NCBI GenBank assembly: GCA_022702545.1
Contig: JAHRBC010000003.1
Coordinates: forward strand, 5,270,001 to 5,334,000
From: Phycomyces nitens
Taxonomy: Eukaryota > Mucoromycota > Mucoromycetes > Mucorales > Phycomycetaceae
Reading direction: 5' to 3'
Length of the DNA stretch: 64,000 bases
Shown here: in pieces, positions 37,949-50,873 of the stretch
Layout of the letters: every line of letters starts with the position of its first letter
Position numbering within the stretch: the first letter of the stretch is position 1
Position numbers and translations under genes: made by a program
Notes under the pieces: model-generated
Seen by the model: the letters and a program-made list of their open reading frames with translations, nothing else
What the model was told of the DNA's origin: nothing
Databases searched by the model: none

Positions 37949-39403
37949 ACCAGAGTAAATCAGTAGTTTCGGCTTTGTGATTTGTTTGATACTTGGGTGA
38001 TTCTCTCTACTGTGTTTTCACTGATAATTCACAACTGTTAATATATTTTTCACACATCAGTAAATATATCTTCACAAACATCCTCCAATTAAACTCACAA
38101 AATGAATTGTTATTTACACACATAAAGAGTTGTGGATTTTATTGGCCAAAAATGGTGCAAAAATATAGGTAACAATAAAGATACACATTTAAACTTGCCA
38201 GTAAGAAACCTAGAATCTTGAGAGTGATATTGAAAAGTAAACAGTAGGACCAATATCACCCACCATGACCTTTCTTCTTTTTGGGAATCATTAGCCTCTT
38301 TGTCAAGAGAGTACTGAAAGAGTGTCTAGAGTACCAATGAATATCCAGACAAACCAAGTGACTCTGTATATTCCGGTGTCCAACACCACCCAGTACGGAT
38401 ATGCCAACTAGGCAAGACGGACAACTTTAGGAAAATCTCTTAAAGAACACCACATTTGGTCTTATCCAACCCCCATTCCCATGACAATCTATGTGCTCTT
38501 TTAAACATCAGTCTCCAAATATTTTAACATTCGGAAACACAAGATCAAGTCAATATTGTACTATATAATGAAATATTGTTATATTAGCTTATATTTCCAG
38601 TCGTCTTGTCCAATTGGATCCACATTGGAAATTCAACTGAAAATTATTTATGAAAATATGCTACAGATTGCAAACCCTCAGTAACCATACAATATCAAGG
38701 TTCAACAACAAACAAGATTCTTTTTTTTTTACGTTTGTAAATAATAAGCAATCTTATCATGGTTTCACTCCAGGTCATGCTTAGAAAGACAATCTGTATT
38801 TAATGGCACACCAGCCTACAAATCATTATATAATGGAAATCCAAGATCAAGGTCTTTTACTGATAAGCTCTTTTTTTTTATATATATAAAAAAGAAATAC
38901 AAAGTTTGCATTATTAATAGTATTAGGCTGTGTTCATTCAGGTTTTAAGGGGCAGTAGTTGAAAATGGGGAATTGTGATGTGGACGAGCTATCGAATTGC
39001 GCCAACAGCCACACTCTTTTGAGAATGGGAAAATAGGGCGATCACCGGATATCGAATGCTAGACTTCTTTTCTTTTTTTTTTACAAATCTTGTTTCTTGG
39101 CTGTACCACGAACAAATTGGATCCTTTTGCCTGTTTAGATCAAGAACAACAATAGCCTTATTTGACCAGAAGAATATATATTTTTTTATTCTTCCATAAT
39201 GATAATGTAGGTATGAAGTATAGATAAAATGCATAATGAACAACTAAAATAACAAGAAGAAATGAATAGACAGATAAAATAAAATCACAGGAAAGAAACA
39301 AATAAAAGTAATAACAGGAATAATAATAATAATAACAGCAATAAAATAAAAATACTAGTAAATAATGATAATGATAATAATAATAAGGGTGGACATTATT
39401 GGC
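37949..39403. other. Convergent intergenic region
   Basis: About 1.45 kb between the 3' ends of CDC48 and the forkhead gene. A/T-rich, with AAT runs near 39330-39390. No supported gene. Confidence 0.5.
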
Positions 39404-41449
39404 TTAGGAGTACAAGAGGTCTCTCATAGAGGAATAGTCTGTCATTTGCAGTACAGAACCAAGGGATGTAGGCGATGGGGGATCCACAAATGTACCATCA
39501 TATGGGTTTGGCACCGGACATGTCCATTTTTCCTCATCTCCATTAACGCTGTCGTTTTCAAAATGAAGATATTTGGCTGTGATTTCATCGTTCAAGTCAA
39601 TCATCAATGGCTGGTGTTTATTGACATTCTGCTGGTTGTCTTGGACCGATTGCAACTGTTGCTGCTGCTCTTGCTGGAATTTGAAGAGCTCCTCAAGTAC
39701 ATCGGTGTACTCTAATTCAGCTGGAGCACTGGGCTCTGTGGGTTCATAAGAAGAGGTCAGCAGGGTAGGGTAACAGGGCTGAGAGAAGACATTGAAATTG
39801 AGAGGGAATGCGGCAGGATTACACATGGATTCCAGCCACTCGTCACTGGACATCAGCAACTCGGCCTGTGAGCCATGATCAAGTAATGTCTGATCAAAAT
39901 GGAGGTTTGATGGGTCATCCAAAAGGCCAGAGACGGGGAAGCCAGCCGTGACAGCTTGCAATTGATCCAAGTCAATGTTCAACAACTCATCCCATCCTTC
40001 TAGACAAAGGCTTCCAATTTGCTGCGGCTGTACTAGCTCATCTTCTTCTGGTGCTCCCAACTGTGCTTCTCCAGATTGCTCTTTCTCTAATGGCTTGGTC
40101 TTGTTCTTTTTCTGGCGCTTAATGGACCCAATGTATTCATTGCTAACGTCAACTCCAGAATCATACTCTGAATCTTCGTAAGCGGTTGTGGATCCAATTG
40201 AAGCACGTTGCTTTCTTCTTCTGGTCTTTCTGGACGATGCTTTTTTAGAGCTAGCGTCTTCCTTTGGCTCTTGAACAGTGACCTGGGTGTGGGACATTCG
40301 GAATGTACTATACATAGATGCACGTGTGACAGCTTTTTCAGAAGCAAGCGATGTTGTGGAAGATGTTTCCTTGACAGTGTGTCGCACGCTGTTTTGTCGT
40401 ACACTCTCGTGCTGCGGATGGCGCATAGATGACGGCTTGCTTGTACTGCCTTTTGAACTTTTCTGATAGTCCTCAGGTCTGGTGATAAACATGTGGGTGC
40501 TAGCAAAGTAGGCATTGCTCACCATAAGAGGCGAATTGGTGGCGCTGGGTGCAACTGGGGCGGCTGTGCTGGGAGCATAGAAGCAGGATCCTCGACGCTG
40601 GTTTGCAGACAATTCGGCAGTCAGACCAATGTCGTGATGTTTGCGACTATGGCCACCGGCCTGTGTAAGACTCTCAATAAATATTTGCTCTGTGCCTGAA
40701 ATAAGTGTCCAGTAACAGCCTTTGCCAGGATTGGCCTGGGTGGGTCTTCTGTCAAGTTTAACGAACCACTTTTTGTTTAAAGATAGATTATGACGGATAG
40801 AATTCTAAGAGATACATATATATATACATTTAGTCAATAATGAATAGAATATGCAGTCAATTGCTGCAAGACTAGTATGGCTATTTACCTGCCAGCCTCG
40901 TCGTCCGAGAGTAAAGAAAGGGTAGTAGACTGAAATCCAACGGTAAATGTCGCTTAATGTAAGACGACCATCTTTGCTTGACAGAATTGCATGGGCAATT
41001 AGGGTAGCATAAGAATAAGGAGGCTTCTCGCGAGGTTGACTGGGCTTCCACCAGGTAACAATGTCTACCGGCCATGCTGATCGTGTTCTGGCTGGGCACA
41101 TATCAATATCATCGTCTTCTTCTGGCTGTGTGCCCATTGATTCGATCTTAAATTTCAATTCGGATGGTCGGTGTCGTTTAGCTGCTTCATTGTTGTTGGC
41201 GTGTACTGAGGTCTGCTTGTCGTTGTGTAACTGGGATTTCTTTGAAGAGCTATCTTTTTTAGGTGTCTCCTGAATTATTGGAAATGATGAGAGAGTTCCC
41301 ATGCAGGAAACATTTTGTTTGTTGCTTGGCACACTGTCTGTGCCTCGACCTGCAGTGCTCTGGGATATATTTGATTCAATGGGTGTGAAGATCTGAAAGC
41401 ATGATTCTGAGTAGTTTGGGCGCTCTTCTGACTTTATTACTTTGGTCAT
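39404..41449 (-). CDS. Forkhead transcription factor
   Basis: Two exons with an 84-bp intron (40805-40888) give 653 residues. The forkhead domain is near residues 148-230: REKPPYSYATLIAHAILSSK, LTLSDIYRWISVYYPFFT and, after the splice, NSIRHNLSLNKKWFVKLDR, then NPGKGCYWTL. NSIRHNLSL is the DNA-recognition helix, with all usual contacts present. No FHA domain is visible, so it is closer in layout to Hcm1/Fkh-only factors than to Fkh1/Fkh2. The N-terminal 140 residues are Ser/Lys-rich. The C-terminal 420 residues are disordered, with a basic SRKTRRRKQRAS patch and a Gln run (QQEQQQQLQ). The intron cuts right before the recognition helix. Confidence 0.93.
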
Positions 41450-42870
41450 GATGTGTGAAAAGGTATAAAATAAATAAAATCGTTAAAGAAGTAGGCTGTT
41501 TGTGCTGGTAGCTATGTGCGATACAATGTCAGTTTTATGAAAGAAAGGCTAAAGATCCTAAAAAACACGGTTCTTTTTATAACTTTTGAGGTCGTCGCAC
41601 CTTGGGCTTTCTGGTGCAACGCTGCACCCCCCCTTTTTCTTCTTCCTTTGTTATCCCTCTAATGAGCAGGAGGAACGATCACTTGTCTTGTGATGCTTCT
41701 GAACGCCCTGGCTACGAAGATGTCTATTATTGCAATGGTGTCATTCTCTTGAGCTGCAAATGTCTAATATAATTGCATATAGTATCCCCCTTCTTTCTGG
41801 ATCCTTTTCAGATTTACCTAAACAAATTTCTTTTCCACAAGCCCTTTATTCTTGAAATAAATACATGTTAATCGGTGTTCGACGAGGTTGTACCGAGAAT
41901 ACCATATGACGGGCGCCCGAGTCATCTTGTCTTTTTATTTCTATTTTATTTTTTATTTGCGCGTTTCATATCTGCCTAGAAGCGCGCAAAAATAGAGAGA
42001 TACGGACAGTGAGAGAGAAGAAAATAATAGCGATCTTGGTGTTCCCATAACCAGCACCTTGGCTGCGGAAACACAATTTAATTAGGTCTCCAGGACAACC
42101 TTGAAAATATAATTCAACCATAGAAGAGCATGACATGTCTGGGAACAACGATGTCCTGACATCCGTCACACATGGTCTACAAAGACTACAGGCTGCGCCA
42201 AGTTGATAGCAAGCTCTTGTCAGGTTCTATCGAGTGATCTGGAATGAAAAGGTCATGCACTATCCATGTTCAGCTATGTTACTATTTTAGACACATAGTG
42301 TACTTTTTTTTTCTTTTTTTTTTTTTTGATAGACAAGGCACTAGACTTTTTGTTTATTTATTTTTTTAATCTGTTGCCACAGAAACATGTATTAATTTCT
42401 TATAAAGAAGTTACTATGGTAACCAGGAACAAAGTTTTGAAATGATAAAATAAAAGTCACTTTTATATATATATACAGATATACCTTGCTTTTTTTTTGA
42501 TGAGCAGTATCCATTGTTACTGAATTCTTTTTTTTTTTTTGGAAAATAGATTTCGAATGGACGCTTTGGTTTCTAGACTTCTTTTTGAACTTTATATTGC
42601 ATTCACACACAAGAAGGGAAGTCGTGGGCCCTTTTGACGTCATTTCAAGCACTATAAAGACAATCGTTTGTACTTGAGGATAGCCCACTGTTGAAAATCT
42701 AAAGGGATACATTGGGATAAATAATAGGTATTCTAATAATAAATATACTTGTCTTGGTATTTGTATTCTCAAAATTAAACCATGGTGTGTATATCAATAT
42801 TTATTGCAAGATTCTATTTCCATGGTCATTCGGAAATTTGTGGCAATAAACCATCATCATGACAAATAAT
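41450..42870. other. Intergenic region
   Basis: Upstream flank of the forkhead gene and 3' flank of the oxygenase gene. It has T-rich runs near 42305-42330 and 42525-42540. Small open frames at 41966-42169 and 42392-42772 have no support. Confidence 0.5.
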
Positions 42871-43533
42871 CTATCCCACAAACACATCGCTTCGCAGAAC
42901 CCATTTAACACCCTTTTTAACCTCTTTACCCTCGTGAAGCATGCAGTTTTTATCGTGCGCATGCAATAAAGCCATACCTTGCTGTGGCTGGATAACAATG
43001 GGATCTCCAAGACGTCTCTTGGACACAGATTTGTAAAAGACGGTCTCTCCCCCTTCCATTTCCTCATTCAAGTAGATCAGCAGGGTCCATTCAGTCCACA
43101 GTCCGCTTGCCGCATCCTTGACGCTCTCGTCATAATGTGCCTGGAACATCTGGCCCGGACGATACCGATAGATTCGCAAATTGGAGTTCAGTCCAAGAGG
43201 CTCTCGTGGAAGTGCCAAGTCTTTGATTCCTGCTGTCATTTGGCAGACTTTGTCCAGCCCCATCTGCCAGATCTTTTGGGCCAATGTGGCATCTTGGAAG
43301 GATTGACGATCATTACTACGGAAAGCCTCGCCGGGTCTGGGAGTCGTAGAAACTTGCTGGAGAGGAAGATGTGTTTCGAAATGTTGAATGAGAGAATTAC
43401 ATTCCTTGGCAGTAAAAAAGTCATGAATCAGATAGATCTGTCTCGGTTCCACTTCAGTCACCCGGAGATCTTTCTTGGGAATCAAGGCGGGGAATTTTGG
43501 TGGACCGGGCTGAGACTTCTTTGGCTTTGCCAT
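42871..43533 (-). CDS. 2-oxoglutarate/Fe(II) oxygenase, prolyl 4-hydroxylase-like
   Basis: An intronless gene of 220 residues. The fold signature of the P4H-type 2OG oxygenases is clear: IYLIHDFFTAKECNSLIQ near residue 33, then FRSNDRQSF, LRIYRYRPGQMFQAHYDES (Fe ligands His and Asp in HYD), LLIYLNEEMEGGETVFY, and MLHEGKEVKKGVKWVLRSDV with the third ligand His and the Lys that binds 2-oxoglutarate. Without a signal peptide it should act in the cytosol or nucleus. The substrate cannot be told from sequence. The N-terminus is Lys/Pro-rich (MAKPKKSQPGPPKFP). Confidence 0.9.
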   Translation of the reverse strand: MAKPKKSQPGPPKFPALIPKKDLRVTEVEPRQIYLIHDFFTAKECNSLIQHFETHLPLQQVSTTPRPGEAFRSNDRQSFQDATLAQKIWQMGLDKVCQMTAGIKDLALPREPLGLNSNLRIYRYRPGQMFQAHYDESVKDAASGLWTEWTLLIYLNEEMEGGETVFYKSVSKRRLGDPIVIQPQQGMALLHAHDKNCMLHEGKEVKKGVKWVLRSDVFVG

Positions 43534-45737
43534 GCTTGACAGTGAAGAAAGGGTGCGTGACTGTGACGATTAAGAAAAGTTGGGATTTTCTTTTTCCAAA
43601 AAAAAATTGTTAATGATCTTTTGAACAACTCTTTCTGTGTCTCTCAAGACATTGAAGAAGAGGCGGCAAAATGATATCCTGAGATTTAAAGCGCGTATTG
43701 CCCTCTTTATTGTATTTACTAACATGCCATTTTATTATCCAAGGTGGTGGTCTTGATTGTTATCAAGAGATTGAAACAATTCGTATCTTTTCAAAATAAT
43801 GGCAATTGTGGGGATGCAAAATTCATTTTTATCAAGCAAGAATTAATTACACAAGATTTAGCCAATAGAGACATTACTTTATTTAATTTCTCCATTAAAC
43901 CCATATTCTCCAGGGTTCCGGTCTCTGTTAGGCAGTTTATTTTATAGTAATGATTTCAAATACAGCACTAGCAACGGCTGAGCTGACCCAGGGACATACT
44001 CCTCAAAGCCGGTATGTATAAGAATAAAACATGTCCCTAGAATTTGTCAGCATTCATAAACGATGACTAGGATTCATTAGTTGTATTGTAAAAAAAAAAA
44101 TGGGCAATTGAGTCTGTCCTACACAAAGAGCGGCAGTGAGAAAATATACAAATAGTTTACCCAACTTTCCCCTTGAGAATCCTAATTTCAAAAAAGTATG
44201 GTGATATCTGCCAAGCCAGAATCATTACAAATCATCTACATTGTCTATCCCACTCTGGTGTCTGTTGTGAGATACGGATAAATCATATCCATACATTTAT
44301 TTATCCCTTTTTTTCCTTGTGGAAAGACCACCAACCCAAGCATTTAGTCTCATGTCTATATGCTAGTCATATTTCTTTCTTTCTCTCTTTTGACTGTCTA
44401 AAAGGAAATAAATGCTTCTAACCAATCAATTCTTCAGAGTTTTTAAGTTTCGGGCTTTAGGCGCTTGCTGTTATAACGATTCTTTCTAGCAGACAGTAGG
44501 CGCTTTTGAGTGTGCATGATCATATTTGTGTGTGAATAGATCTTTGTGATCTGATAAGCTATCTATGCAATAAGAATCACAATATATTGCACATCGTTTC
44601 AGTCTTTAATGTTACGCTTTTAATCAAGAAACCCGGTAGCTGGGGATAGGTATGTTTTATGAGAACAATGGATCTCCAATAGGTTCATCGTGAAACACGA
44701 GCATTTTCGAATGATACATGAGGAACCAGGAACACAACTGTCGCTAATGCCAGGTACAATCGATAAAAATTGATGGATAATTATTTAAACAAGTATTAAA
44801 AATGAAGCTAAAATTCGCAGGCTATATTTCTTTAAACCGCCCTTTCTTTCAAGTCATTCATCACCAAGTTTCCGATATCTGTTAATTGAGAAGTATTTCG
44901 TCTTCTGATTCGAATGACGTCCAATCGACGTCTTATATTCCCTTTGTACAACGGATTTTCTACCCTTTTGTTACAATGGCTCCAATTCTATTGTATTACA
45001 GGCGTCTTTTTTTTTTAGCTATCATCTTTAAAGTACATTAGATATCTGGGATTGTTCTCTACATAGACAGGTTCATAGATCCCGTATTTAAAATCTCGAA
45101 CTTTTGAGAGTGACCTCTTGTTTTTCATCACCCTGACCATTGTGTCTTTTGATCGATCTTTGATTATAGCAGAAAACCAAGATCTCGATCCTACAAGTCT
45201 TGTTGGCTGCACATTTGATAGAATACCTAGACTTATAAAGCCTGCTTTTTACCAATGACTTCAAAATAATGACTTACTTTTTTCTTTGATGTTAAAGAAA
45301 TATAGGTACAAGTAGTCTAGTTTAATGTCAATTGTACTGTGATATGCTCTGTTAATCAGGTCATGGCCCAATATATATATGCAAAGTCACTCTGCGTCAT
45401 GGATAACTTGCAGGTAGTAATGAAAAAACAAAGCGTGAGTACCCTGGTGGTCTTGTATGAAAGTTTAAAATATCCCATGTAATATTCGCATATTTATCAG
45501 ACCATAAAGTAATCCTGTATTAATGCTGTTTCTTTTAAAGCCTTGGATTCAAGGTTTAATCTAGCACTATTTCGATAATCAGTAAACAGACTAGTCTTTC
45601 AATAGTAGAAAATATCGACACATTAAGGATATGTACATTTTAACATATATTCAGACTATAGTAATAATAACAATAATAAATAAGCGAATAAATAAATAAA
45701 TAATCTTTCAAGCTACTTGAACCCGGAAAATGTTGCT
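43534..45737. other. Gene-poor region of 2.2 kb
   Basis: No supported gene. A minus-strand frame at 45015-45212 (ending KVRDFKYGIYEPVYVENNPR and then a stop) has mixed composition and might be a scrap of a retroelement polyprotein, but this is weak. An AATA repeat lies near 45665-45705. Confidence 0.45.
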
Positions 45738-48686
45738 CTAGACATTATCTCTGCCCCACAATCTTTGTCTCATTCCACCCGATTCCGTCGTTGGTATAGT
45801 CTCAATCACATCTGATCCAGGTATATTAGGCTGACCAGTCTTGATTGAATGAGAAAATTCGTTAAAGATCTCAGTATTGATATAGTATGCCTTTAACATT
45901 TGTTCCATAAGCTGGATTCTCTCTTCTACATGCAACAGCCGCTGCGTTTGATCCGATCCTTCGGTTGGTCCTGCCAAGAGTCGTGCAGTGTCTTTGCCTT
46001 CAGTTTCAGGTTGAATCATTGTAGGAGGCAAAACAGTTTGACCAACAGGATCGACAAACGGAATAGCCTTGTGCATGGGCTCAAACCCGGATCTTAGATT
46101 TTCTTTAATAGAGTGACTCATGCGACCGATAGACCATCGATGGACTACACCCCATGGGGATTGAGGACGGAAACCAAACAGCCATAGCTGGACACCCATT
46201 ATAAGACTGAGCACACCACCTGCGGATCCGAGTGCGTCCAGCAGAGTAGATGTTTTCTTTTCTTGCAAGATCACATCGACATACTCGTTTGGAAAGACCT
46301 TGAGAGTGCTGATAATATAAGAAAGGGCTCGCGTGTTCTTGCTAATGGTTCCGGAACGGAAGACTGTACTGATCTGGGGTGTCTTATCCATTTCTGGTGC
46401 GAATCCAATATTGTTCCAACCACTATCTCTGAGATACTGGTATTCTTGAAGATCATACCCAAGAGTAGTTGTGGTGTTGGGATTAACAGTATATACATTT
46501 TGAGCATATCTGTCATCCAGATCAGCAACTACCCAGTCGTCCATCTGCTCTGGCGTAATAATTGGGTCGATACCTGTTGTATTGATGTTGTATAGTATAA
46601 TATTGGGATCCATTGCAGGGGGAAAGAATACGGTGTGTATGGCACCGGCGACAGTTGGGTCTCCATAGAATGAGAATATCAATGACGTGCCATTACCAAC
46701 ACCACGAGCAGGGTCAGTGAGGACAAATGTACTGGGAGCAGCATATAGAAAACATGTAATTTCACCAATATATTCCGAGAATACTGGCTTATGAATAGAC
46801 ATATTAAGAGAGGTTATAAGTCCTGCACAGTCGTATCCCTCATCCGTAGAACATCGCATGTGAGGTCTATAGTACTCGTTGATATACATGCTGTTATTCC
46901 AGCCATCAAAACAGAAACGAATATCTATTTTTTTTTAAAAAAAATGTTAGTTTTCTTTTCATTTTCAAGTTGAATAAGTACTCACCAGGTGTCTGTAAGG
47001 TGATTGCACTGTTTTTCAATGTAATGATCGCCTTTGGACTATTTATGACTTCCATGATGATATATACCAGATATGCTATCAGCAGTAAATAGCCAAAACT
47101 CTGGAAAACGATGCGACTTATTTCAGCCCATATCGGTTCACCCGATCTATAAAACTAATGTTAATACAAATGATAACCAGTACGAGAAATTGACTTGCCG
47201 TGGACTCCATGAACTCCACATATACAATGCCATCAGGACAGCTCCCGCTAATGAGCCAATTACTATGCCTGCAATAGATCCTGCCTTGAGACCCTTCTTA
47301 ACAGCCACAACTGGAGTTTGGCCATCTTGATACTCTTGGTAATCACGCATCCAAAAAGAAGGTTTGCTCCCATCTGTAATATATCTAAGAAAGTTCATGT
47401 CGTTTCTTGGGGTTGGTGTCAATATACCTATGTAAAAACAACAATAAGACTTTATTTCGCAAGATAATTTGTTTAAAATACACGTTAGAAACAACCAACT
47501 TACCGAATGAAATCATCAAGATATCATCGTGTATGAAGCCCATGGAAGCATACAGACGAGGACTTGGTGCATATCCACTAGCTTCGAGAAGAGTCCAATT
47601 CCATGTGGTTGTATTCAGGAGCAAGAGGTCGTTGTACATGGCGTCTACTCCGTTAATATGGGGAGAGATTCCTACGTTTGATAGTAAAAAGATGATCGAT
47701 AAGTACCTATAATATTCTGCAAAACATATATATTTTCTTTCTTTACCTCCAAAAACAAATATGGTTTGATTATCCGAACCTATTTGGATGTCTTAGCTCT
47801 GGTGTACGTTTGGGTTCGTATGTTTGGTCTAAATACTTACCGAGTGCAGAATTAGGAAAATTTCTTGGTAGAAACTTGTGTCCACTAACTGGCTGTATTT
47901 TCCAATTTCTGGAAACAATATTGTATACATATACTTGCTCTGCTGGCATAAACTCTGCCAAAGAATTATCTGTCTTTGTTTTTCCGGCAGTAAATACTAT
48001 CAGCCCATTACTAGAACAGTGTCAGCACTCGAGTAAATATGATTCTATCAAATGGAGATTACTTACGGAAGTGCGACTGTAGAGGTGTAGAGCAAATGTA
48101 GAGGAATGGTCTTTGAGAGATCTGTTACACGGCGAGTTTCAGGGTCATACGACACGAATTCATTGGTCATATTTGCCGTGGTTTCGACAAAGGTAAAGTA
48201 AATGTACACCTTTCCATCAGATCCCAGGACAGCATTGAATCTTCCCTCGACAGTCAAGATCTCCTTGTCTGGAATGATGGTAACCTGGGTCCATATAGGG
48301 TTGGGAGTACTAAAGCTATAAGACCATATGCTCAAGATCGTGGTCATCAACTCCTGGGACCATTCGCCGCACAGTAACAAGGCAGTATCGTTTTTCGGAA
48401 GCATGATTGTAGAAGGGTATACGCAGTGTGGATCGGTTGGATTTGTAGGGAGCTCTTTATATATCACATTTCCAAGCGATGAGAACGATATGGCGCTCAT
48501 AACATTGGACTTTGCATCCATGTATGTGTTTCCACCATAGGCATACACTGTGTTGTTGCGCACAAATGTAGCTGAGCTATACCGATGCTCCACCTCTCCG
48601 AGAACCTTTTGAGGTAAGAAATATGATGCATTAACAGTGACGGCTGAATAGGTTGCTAGGCAAATGAATAATAAGAATAGGTTCAT
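45738..48686 (-). CDS. Kelch-repeat membrane protein with two additional membrane segments
   Basis: A multi-exon gene. The N-terminus is a signal peptide (MNLFLLFICLATYSAVTVNA). It is followed by a kelch-type beta-propeller ectodomain with many Asn-glycosylation sites (NNTVYAYGG, NQTIFVFGG, TWNWTLLEASGYAPSPRLYA). A membrane segment follows (AGSIAGIVIGSLAGAVLMAL). A GC-AG intron (donor GCAAGT) then leads to a second one (VFQSFGYLLLIAYLVYIIME). Next is a second extracellular part of about 270 residues (FCFDGWNNSMYINEYYRPHM), a third membrane segment (GSAGGVLSLIMGVQLWLFGF) and a cytosolic tail with a coiled coil (HVEERIQLMEQMLKAYYI). There is no stop between the two halves once the introns are removed. 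I recall similar proteins in Mucoromycota, but their role is unknown to me. Confidence 0.75.
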
Positions 48687-50873
48687 AGTTTAAGAAGGGT
48701 GAATAAAGAATGCTGGCAAGATATTATACATTTATATACATATTTATATGGAAATAGAAAAAATCGATGGAGTTTCCCTTGATCCAGAAATATTTGCTTT
48801 GCTTACTAAATGGGACATTTTAGCACAAGGTAAGGGTTGTAATTAACCAATAATGATTCCATTGAGTACAAATCTGAGCTTTTGGGTGTTGGAAGCTTAA
48901 AGACCTATATATAAAGAAGATAAATATATTCCTAATTATCAATAAAAGGGTGATTTCTACTGAGAGGGTAAATGTACTGTGAATATTTTTTTTTTGCTGT
49001 TGAGGCGGCATAGTCCAAATACGTTTTGTATAACATTCCAAAAATGGAAAGTTCCGATTATAAAAATTGGAAAGTTAAAAAAAAAGGAGAAATTTATTTA
49101 TTTTTACAGTGGCCGCCACACAATTTAGAATTCTTTTATAGCGCGTGTCGGAAAGCCAAGTTTAAATTGGCAGGCTTTTTGTTTCAAAAATGTAGCTTTT
49201 ATTAATTATTATTATTTCAGAAAAAATAGTAATACTTTGTATTGATCAATTGAATTGACTAGTTCTTTGTCTTGTACTCTAGATACTCTTGGTTTTTATC
49301 TTGTTTGGCTGTTTACCGGGTTATAATCCAGCTGGCATCCATTTGGCCATAGTATTTTTGGTTGCATATTAAACGTTTTTTATTCTTTTTTTTTGGACGA
49401 ATCAAAATTAATTTTCAAATGTTCAACTTCTTTTTTTGGCCTGAACAAATATAAAAATTCAGACAATAAAATACAAAAAAAAAGATTTTTTTAGTCAAAT
49501 CATTGTTGTACCTGGAACAATTTATCACCCCAATACACCATACCGGTTCGCAATAGTCAACAAACAAACGCATATTTATTAGCATTTTTCTGTTTGGTCA
49601 GTCCAACCAAAAGTCAATAGTATAAACATCGTCTTTCTCTCGCTCAAATCTCTCGCGCCCCTTTTGTGAATCACTCGACAATCTACAATAAAAGAAAAGC
49701 GACTTATAGTAATGGAAGTTGTTGCTTGTTTCGTTAATTATTCAAACACTGCATTTATACACATCTTGGTATATCCCTACTAACATATAATGACTTGGGA
49801 GACATCGACTAGTGTTATATGGCCCTCCTGTCCTCGTAGGGTGTGCCGTTAAAGTGTCATCAAATCAGATAAAAAGGAGTTGCTTATTGAGAGCCCAGAG
49901 AATTAAGCCCATTCATTTGTAATGTTCTTGCTTTAGCCGACTTTGAAAATGAGTGCCCACTCATCCATTTTCCTCTCAAAGATGGCAGCATCAAAGGCTA
50001 CCCTGACTTCTTGTCTGGTACGTGTCTTATCCTGTACGTTTAAGTTATGATTGTATACATATTTATTTTCTTGGCTGTGATATTCATTAGTGTATATATT
50101 GTACCTAGAACATGTCTAGAGGACTGTTGTACAATTTGGCGGACAACTTTTTTCTGGAAGATCATGACAAACGGAGTACCCAAATAGGATATTTGACATT
50201 TTTTATCTTGTTTTCATTCACATTATAGCAAGTATCCTCATTATGGGCCCAAATACGAAATACACTTTCATTGCCACCAGCAGTAAACTAATCTTGCTTT
50301 CGAATCTTTAAAAATTGTCTAGACTCTCTCGTTTCTTTTATTATTATCACCGAAATCAAAAAGACCAAGTACTCTAGTTGAAGATCAAGAAGAAGAAAAA
50401 AGTCAAGTTTCTTTCTGGTGCCGAAACCAACATTCTTCTGGTGGTATACACATATATTGGAAAAGGTGAAATTTATAACCGGGATAAAACAAATCGAGAC
50501 AGAATTTCCTTTATCAAGGACTGTAGACGCTGCTAAATGGGATATATATACATATATATATATATATTATACACCTCTAATAATGTCCCTTGGTTGTTTA
50601 AATTCAAAAGAAAGATAATCTTGGGATCAGGGCAAGGGTAAAGCCTCCAAGATGAACAAGGTTCAAAGTCAAGCCTTATCATTGTCTTTGGTAACGGAAT
50701 AAAGAATTTTGATATTGAAAAGCAACAAAAAGTCTGGCTCGAAAAGAGTCCGATTTTGATTTATAGTATATCCAATGTACTTATTCTACCATAATCTCAA
50801 AATACATTTATCAATGCAAGGCTACTCAAGTACCCTTGATATCATTTATTCCAAATACTTATATATAAAATGG
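48687..50873. other. Gene-poor region of 2.2 kb
   Basis: AT-rich, with A/T runs and a TA microsatellite near 50548-50570. One stretch (49937-50020) sits between a good acceptor (CTTTAG) and a good donor (GTACGT) and reads as protein-like in two frames, so a small spliced gene is possible but not supported. Confidence 0.45.

Noticed and set aside
41966..42169. 67-residue minus-strand frame upstream of the forkhead gene
   Set aside because: No domain, no splice context, and mixed A/T-rich composition.
45015..45212. Copia-like polyprotein fragment
   Set aside because: Only a loose resemblance (KVRDFKYGIYEPV) in 65 residues, with no integrase or reverse transcriptase motif nearby.
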